Shown: positions 59,420-64,000 of the stretch, piece by piece
Layout of the letters: each line of letters starts with the position of its first letter
Position numbering within the stretch: position 1 is the first letter of the stretch
Translations under genes and position numbers: made by a program
Assembly: GCA_964535405.1 (NCBI GenBank)
Contig: CAZHUG010000002.1
Coordinates: 16,119 to 80,118, forward strand
Length of the DNA: 64,000 nucleotides
Reading direction: 5' to 3'
Source of the DNA: Scatomorpha sp964535405
Lineage (GTDB): Bacteria; Bacillota; Clostridia; Oscillospirales; Oscillospiraceae
Notes under the pieces: generated by a model
Seen by the model: the letters and a program-made list of their open reading frames with translations, nothing else
Databases searched by the model: none
Told to the model about the DNA's origin: nothing

Positions 59420-61861
59420 TCACGCAGACCCGGTCTTTGCTGTTTTTCTCGTCCTTGCACGAAGCTCCAGGATAAGGTCCCGTATCCGTTCCTCAAGCAT
59501 CGTCATCACCTTGAGCGTCGGCCAGGCAAGCAGGGCAAAAACCACAAGAATCATGACCGCCGGAAGATCGAGCGCCGACAGCGTGAACAGATCCTTCAGC
59601 AGCAGCGCGCAGAGCACGAGTGCCACTGTGAGCATCACAATCATAAGCCGGCGCAGCGGGTTATATGGGATACAGAGCCTGTGCACTATGAGCAGACCGA
59701 CGATGCTGAGCATGACGGTGCAGATCGTGCCCATCATGTCCTCACCGACCTTGAAAACAGTGCAGAACAAGATAACGCCGAGCACGAGAAAGAGATCCGT
59801 CGCGGCACCGGGCGCGGCCTTGTAGACGACGTTCGGCAAAAACCTTCCCTTGATGCGGTTCGCGCTCGGCTCCATGGCAAGTATGAAGCCCGGGATGCCG
59901 ATTGTGACCGCGGAGACAAGACTCATCTGTGCACTGGTTACGGGATATGGCAAGGTGAAGATGAGCGAAATGAGCGCCAGCGCGAAGGAAAAGAGGTTCT
60001 TGACCAAAAACAGCGTGGCAGAGCGCTCGATATTGTTGATTACACGCCGGCCCTCGGCAACTACGGAGGGCATCGCGGCAAAGTTTGAGTCTAAAAGCAC
60101 GATGTGCGAAACCTGACTTGCGGCGTCACTGCCGGAGGCCATCGCGATCGAGCAGTTGGCTTCCTTGAGCGCCAGCACGTCGTTCACGCCGTCGCCGGTC
60201 ATGGCGACCGTGTGTCCGTCGGCCTTGAGCGCCTGAACAAACTTCCGCTTCTGATCGGGAGTCACACGACCGAAGACATTGTATTGCTCGACAGCCTCGG
60301 CGATCTGCTCGTCGGTCGCAAGCTCCCGCGCGTCTATAAAGCGCTCCGCGCCCTCAATTCCGGCGCGCTTTGCAACCTCGGATACCGCCAGCGCATTGTC
60401 GCCGGAGATGACCTTGACCGTGACCCCCTGCTGGGCGAAATAGCGGAAGGTCTCCGGCGCTTCGGCGCGGATTTTGTTTGACAGCAGCACGAGCGATATC
60501 GGCATCAGCTCACCGTCGAGCGTCTCATCCTCGGGCGAGCCGTCATACAGCGCTAAAAGCAGCACGCGGCAGCCCTTGGCGGAGTACGCGTCAATGCTCC
60601 CGGCAAATTCGGCGTAGCGTGCGCCGAGCAGAACATCCGCAGCGCCGAGCAGATAGGTCTCGTCCTCGTGGAATGACACGCCGCCATATTTCTTGGCGGA
60701 GGAAAACGGCATGGCGCAGATGGCGCTCTGCCTGGGCTCGCCCTCAAAATACACGCGCAGGGCCGCCATTGTGTCGTTATCGGCGCTCATGGACGCGACG
60801 TAGTCGGCCATTATGAGCCTGATATCGTCCTGCACAAATCGCTCCGGGCACAGGGGCACAATTTGATCCACAGTCATCTTGTTTTCCGTAACGGTGCCGG
60901 TTTTATCGACGCAGAGCACGTCCACCCGCGCCAGCGTTTCGATGCAGCCCATATCGTGAACAAGTGTTTTTTTCTGAGCCAGACGCACCACGCTTGTGGC
61001 AAGCGCCATACTCGTGAGCAGATACAGCCCCTCGGGAATCATGCCGATGAGCGAGGCAACCGTCGCTATGACGCCGTCGCTCACGGAGCGCTCGAGCCAG
61101 ATGATCTCCTTAACCGCCATGAGAATGCCCAGCGGGATGATCGCGATGCCGATGACTGCGACCAGCTTTGACAGTGAGCGCATCATCTCCGACTTCTGCG
61201 GCGGGTTTGACTGCTTCGCCTCGATCGTGAGACGGCTGGCGTAGGAGTCCGCGCCGACGTTCGTGAGCCTTGCGCGGCATTCGCCGGAAACGACAAAGCT
61301 GCCTGAGAGCAGCTGCATGCCCCGGGTTTTTTTAATCTCGTCCGCCTCGCCGGTGATGAGTGACTCGTTGGCACTGCACTCGCCGGAGACGACCTCGGCA
61401 TCGGCGTAAATCTGACTGCCTGCGGAGAAAATGACAATATCGTCGCGCACAAGCCCGGCTGTGCTTATTTCGTGAAGCTGCCCGTCGCGCATAACCTTCG
61501 CCTTTGGCGATGTTATGAGCGTGAGCTTGTCGAGCGCGCGTTTGCTTCGCAGCTCCTGAAATATACCGATTGCCGTGTTGGCAAACACGACGCCCAAAAA
61601 TGTGGCGTTCTGCCAGGTTCCGAAAATCAGCACAACGGCAGCAAGCGCAAAGAACAGTATATTAAAGTAGGTCAGGGTGTTAGACTTTATTATCTGCCCG
61701 ACGGTTTTGCCGGGCGGCTCAATCGGCAGGTTGCCCCAGCCGGCGTCCATGCGCTGCTTTGCCTCAATCTCACTGAGTCCGAGGCCCGCATCCGCGTGGA
61801 TAATCGGCAGGTCGATCCGCTTCGGCGCTTCCATTTTAACTTTTTTCTTAAGTTGTATCAT
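59420..61861 (-). CDS. Cation-transporting P-type ATPase
   Basis: The protein is 813 aa. It has the phosphorylation motif DKTGTVTE near residue 317, the actuator motif TGEADE, TGDGVNDVLALKEA near 553 and about 8-10 membrane segments. It lacks N-terminal heavy-metal domains and CPC, so it belongs to the P2/other group. The ion (calcium, magnesium or another) cannot be decided from the sequence. The gene is alone with its own intergenic space on both sides. Confidence 0.9.
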   Translation of the reverse strand: MIQLKKKVKMEAPKRIDLPIIHADAGLGLSEIEAKQRMDAGWGNLPIEPPGKTVGQIIKSNTLTYFNILFFALAAVVLIFGTWQNATFLGVVFANTAIGIFQELRSKRALDKLTLITSPKAKVMRDGQLHEISTAGLVRDDIVIFSAGSQIYADAEVVSGECSANESLITGEADEIKKTRGMQLLSGSFVVSGECRARLTNVGADSYASRLTIEAKQSNPPQKSEMMRSLSKLVAVIGIAIIPLGILMAVKEIIWLERSVSDGVIATVASLIGMIPEGLYLLTSMALATSVVRLAQKKTLVHDMGCIETLARVDVLCVDKTGTVTENKMTVDQIVPLCPERFVQDDIRLIMADYVASMSADNDTMAALRVYFEGEPRQSAICAMPFSSAKKYGGVSFHEDETYLLGAADVLLGARYAEFAGSIDAYSAKGCRVLLLALYDGSPEDETLDGELMPISLVLLSNKIRAEAPETFRYFAQQGVTVKVISGDNALAVSEVAKRAGIEGAERFIDARELATDEQIAEAVEQYNVFGRVTPDQKRKFVQALKADGHTVAMTGDGVNDVLALKEANCSIAMASGSDAASQVSHIVLLDSNFAAMPSVVAEGRRVINNIERSATLFLVKNLFSFALALISLIFTLPYPVTSAQMSLVSAVTIGIPGFILAMEPSANRIKGRFLPNVVYKAAPGAATDLFLVLGVILFCTVFKVGEDMMGTICTVMLSIVGLLIVHRLCIPYNPLRRLMIVMLTVALVLCALLLKDLFTLSALDLPAVMILVVFALLAWPTLKVMTMLEERIRDLILELRARTRKTAKTGSA

Positions 61862-61931
61862 GTTGGCTATTCTACCACATTATGTACAAAAGTAGTAGTT
61901 AATTATTTGTTAAGTTAATATAGCTTTCCTC

Positions 61932-62462
61932 TTAAGACAGGGCCTTTTCCGGACAGCCCATCAGCTCCATGAGCTTTCTGGAGCGCGGCAGAATGCGCAT
62001 CAGCGGCAGACCGAGCACGAACATGACACCCGCCTCCTCAACCGCTATCTGCGCCATGAATACGAGCCAGCCCGTGCCGAAGGCAAGGCCTGAGCTGAAG
62101 GCGATTATCGCGCCTATTACAGGTCCGTTCCAGACGACTGGCATCAGGCAGACAAAAATACTGCGCAGCCATGTGAGACTTCCCTTTTTCGTGATAGCGA
62201 CGACGCACAGCGAGCTTGCAAGCGTCGCCAGTGAGCCAAAGACGATATCGATCACGCCATAGCCGCCGAGCAGGTTAGAAAGCGCGCAGCCCGCCCACAG
62301 CCCCCAGGCGGTGCAGGGCAGAAAGGCGGGCAGAATGCAAAGCGCCTCCGACACGCGAAACTGGACTATCCCGAAGGATATCGGAGCCAGCAGAATTGTA
62401 AGAGCGGCATATGCAGCGCCCACAAGGGCGGCGATGACGAGCTTTTGAGTGTTTGTTTTCAT
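61932..62462 (-). CDS. queT: QueT-type queuosine precursor transporter
   Basis: The protein is 176 aa from ATG 62462 (GGAGGT upstream), with six hydrophobic segments and the QueT family stretch LVIAALVGAAYAALTILLAPISFGIVQFRVSEALCILPAF. This is an ECF-type substrate-binding membrane protein thought to import preQ1 or related bases. The next gene upstream on the same strand is QueH, an enzyme of the same pathway, which supports the call. The leader of this gene has a candidate preQ1-type element. Confidence 0.88.
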   Translation of the reverse strand: MKTNTQKLVIAALVGAAYAALTILLAPISFGIVQFRVSEALCILPAFLPCTAWGLWAGCALSNLLGGYGVIDIVFGSLATLASSLCVVAITKKGSLTWLRSIFVCLMPVVWNGPVIGAIIAFSSGLAFGTGWLVFMAQIAVEEAGVMFVLGLPLMRILPRSRKLMELMGCPEKALS

Positions 62463-62516
62463 GTTTAATAAAACCTCCATTTTGATGTAGGCGGCTCGTT
62501 TAAAAAGCCTCACCCT

Positions 62517-62535
62517 GCGGGGTGTGGAAACCCGC
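62517..62535 (-). promoter_or_regulatory. Candidate preQ1-type RNA element in the queT leader
   Basis: Read on the minus strand, GCGGGTTTCCACACCCCGC forms a stem GCGGG/CCCGC with a loop rich in T and CACAC, resembling the small preQ1-I hairpin. The A-rich tail expected 3' of the hairpin is not well conserved. It lies about 55 nt before the queT start. I am unsure of it; a generic hairpin is equally possible. Confidence 0.3.
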
Positions 62536-62639
62536 ACAGCCAATAAGATAGCACGCCGCACAGCGCTTGTCCATATATTTTTCGTGAAATATCCGGCACA
62601 GGCAGGCCCGCCGCAAGCTCTATATATAAGGTAAGCGCC

Positions 62640-63230
62640 TCAGTCTCTTTTGGAAAACAGGCAGCCGCAGTAATCCTGGCGGTACAGCCCAAGCTCACGT
62701 GCAAGCTCGATGCTGCGCTTATAACCCTCGCGCTTTTTGAAATCCGAGGGCAGAAAACGAACGCCGTGCTCCTCTGCAAGCTCCGCGCCGATATCGTTAA
62801 TCCTCTCGGCGTCCTTGTGCGGCGAAACCGTCAGCGTCGTGGTGAAAAAGTCGAAGCCGCCCGCCGCCGCCCGCCGCGCCCCCTCCCCAAGCCTCAAGCG
62901 AAAACAGGCGGTGCAGCGCGCGCCGCCCTCCGGCTCGGACTCGAGCCCCTGCGCCGCTCTGGCGAAGCTCTCGCCGTCATATTCGCAGATCGAGAGCCCC
63001 GCTTGCGCAAAATTCTCCATTGCCTTTTTTTGGTGCGCGAGCCGCAGCTCATACTCCGCCCGCGGCTGAATATTCGGGTTATAAAAGAGCAGCGTGACCT
63101 CAAAATGACGCGTCAAATACTCCAGCACCCAGGTCGAGCAGGGGCCGCAGCAGCTGTGCAGCAGGAGCGTCGGCCGCCTGCCGCCGAGCGCCGCTATTAT
63201 CTTATCCGTCTCAAGCTGATAGTTTTTCAT
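62640..63230 (-). CDS. queH: Epoxyqueuosine reductase QueH
   Basis: The protein is 196 aa from ATG 63230. It has the QueH/DUF208 motifs: LLLHSCCGPCSTW near residue 25, ARCTACFRLRL, TTTLTVSPHKD and the C-terminal RQDYCGCLFS. These cysteines hold the Fe-S and metal sites for the last step of queuosine formation in tRNA, replacing the B12-type QueG. It is the gene upstream of queT on the same strand. Confidence 0.93.
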   Translation of the reverse strand: MKNYQLETDKIIAALGGRRPTLLLHSCCGPCSTWVLEYLTRHFEVTLLFYNPNIQPRAEYELRLAHQKKAMENFAQAGLSICEYDGESFARAAQGLESEPEGGARCTACFRLRLGEGARRAAAGGFDFFTTTLTVSPHKDAERINDIGAELAEEHGVRFLPSDFKKREGYKRSIELARELGLYRQDYCGCLFSKRD

Positions 63231-63318
63231 GCCGCAATGATAACATAATATCACTTGACTTAAAAGAGGAAAAACGCTAATATTACGTATATTCAACAAC
63301 TTTCGGAGGATGCAAAGC

Positions 63319-63804
63319 ATGGACGACAGAACCACTAAAGAGCTATACTATCTGGGCATCGCAGATGCTGTTTTAAACCGCTCAACCTGCCTTCGCCGCA
63401 AATACGGGGCGATCATAGTCCGCAACGACGAAATTCTCTCCACCGGCTATAACGGCGCGCCGCGCGGCCGCCGAAACTGCACGGACATCGGCTCCTGCAC
63501 GCGCGACAATCTGGGCATCCCCTCCGGCGAGCGCTACGAGCTCTGCCGCAGTGTACACGCCGAGGCAAACTGCATCATTTCCGCAGCGCGCCGCGATATG
63601 CTCGGTGCCACGCTGTATCTCGTCGGCAGAAACGCCAAAACCTCGGAGTTTCTCTCGGATACCATGCCCTGCGCCATGTGCAAACGGCTTATAATAAACG
63701 CGGGCATAACCCAGGTCGTCCTGCGCACGGCTGAGGACAGCTACGATGTCATACATACCCGCGAATGGGTGTTTAACGACGATTCCATGAATGTGTTGAT
63801 ATAA
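63319..63804 (+). CDS. dCMP deaminase
   Basis: The protein is 161 aa from ATG 63319, with GGAGG 9 nt upstream; an ATG at 63310 is too close to that site. Zinc-binding motifs are HAEAN (catalytic Glu) and PCAMCKRLI, and the typical N-terminal YNGAPRGRRNC segment is present. It converts dCMP to dUMP for thymidylate synthesis. Family known as ComEB/dCMP deaminase. Confidence 0.93.
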   Translation: MDDRTTKELYYLGIADAVLNRSTCLRRKYGAIIVRNDEILSTGYNGAPRGRRNCTDIGSCTRDNLGIPSGERYELCRSVHAEANCIISAARRDMLGATLYLVGRNAKTSEFLSDTMPCAMCKRLIINAGITQVVLRTAEDSYDVIHTREWVFNDDSMNVLI

Positions 63805-63829
63805 TCTGCCTGGACTGGCAGAGCCAGTT

Positions 63830-64000
63830 TATAATGCCACATTTTTCAGAGCGGCTTTGCCGTTCTGAAAAACGGCGCCTTATAATGCCACATTTTTCAG
63901 AGCGGCTTTGCCGTTCTGAAAAACGGCGCTACGCTTTTTGTTTTCGCTTGCAAAGCAAGCTCAACAAGGCATTTGATCTAATTCGAGGCGGGCGTTGCCC
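63830..64000 (+). repeat. Intergenic repeat, copy D with duplicated first module
   Basis: It matches copy B: ATAATGCCACATTTTTCAG, hairpin, GAAAAACGGCGC, TTTTTGTTTTCGCTTG, GCTCAACAAGGCATTTGATC and AATTCGAGGCGGGCG, and continues past the window edge. The first 51 bp hairpin module (63830-63880) is directly repeated at 63881-63930. Confidence 0.88.

Overview
The window looks like a chromosome segment of a GC-rich, strictly anaerobic gut-type Clostridia (Oscillospiraceae-like is my best guess). Supporting signs are a 2-oxoacid:ferredoxin oxidoreductase with butyrate kinase, four FeS-flavin reductases of the FadH/BaiCD (Old Yellow Enzyme) type, several anion and TRAP transporters, a MurT/GatD pair, and strong AGGAGG-type ribosome binding sites. 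The taxon is inferred from gene content only.

Positions 1-9597 (minus strand) hold the structural module of a prophage: small and large terminase, a small linker protein, portal, scaffold, major capsid, a neck-type protein, and then an unusual three-gene run. In that run a radical SAM/SPASM enzyme gene lies between two open frames that resemble the N-terminal and C-terminal parts of a single phage structural protein. The C-terminal part starts with a block of 25 cysteines in about 100 residues. All three frames overlap or abut and look translationally coupled. This is the best candidate here for an undescribed system: a phage-encoded peptide maturase acting on a virion protein. A decayed acetyltransferase with its own promoter and terminator hairpins (a moron remnant) lies on the opposite strand between the capsid and neck genes.

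Positions 9819-11718 carry a DUF421 membrane protein, a secreted hypothetical protein and the first copy of an intergenic repeat that recurs four times in the window. Positions 11820-18731 form a LysR-controlled catabolic operon with two shikimate dehydrogenase paralogues, an MFS transporter, a TIM-barrel protein resembling 3-dehydroshikimate dehydratase, and the first FadH-type reductase. Positions 18736-20686 are a small accessory patch (SLOG protein, two HTH regulators, a ribbon-helix-helix protein, repeats).

Positions 20706-28205 hold two SLC13-type permeases, the second FadH-type reductase, two short-chain dehydrogenases and a divergent TetR-type regulator. Positions 28309-39087 run on the minus strand: ferredoxin-like delta, alpha, beta and gamma subunits of a 2-oxoacid oxidoreductase, butyrate kinase, a ketopantoate-reductase-family enzyme, a PduL-type phosphotransacylase, two more SLC13 permeases, a VOC protein and an enolase-superfamily dehydratase. 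Together they suggest uptake of carboxylates, conversion to 2-oxoacids, oxidation to acyl-CoA and ATP formation through acyl phosphate.

Positions 39332-43245 contain regulators and small proteins. Positions 43270-56033 hold a TRAP permease pair, an unknown cysteine-rich protein, the third FadH-type reductase with a short-chain dehydrogenase, an MFS transporter and two iron-type alcohol dehydrogenases, then the divergent fourth FadH-type reductase with a LysR regulator. From 56133 on there is core genome: tRNA-Pro, gatD-murT, a lone ANTAR protein, a PAP2 protein, a P-type ATPase, queT and queH, and dCMP deaminase, ending in the fourth repeat copy.
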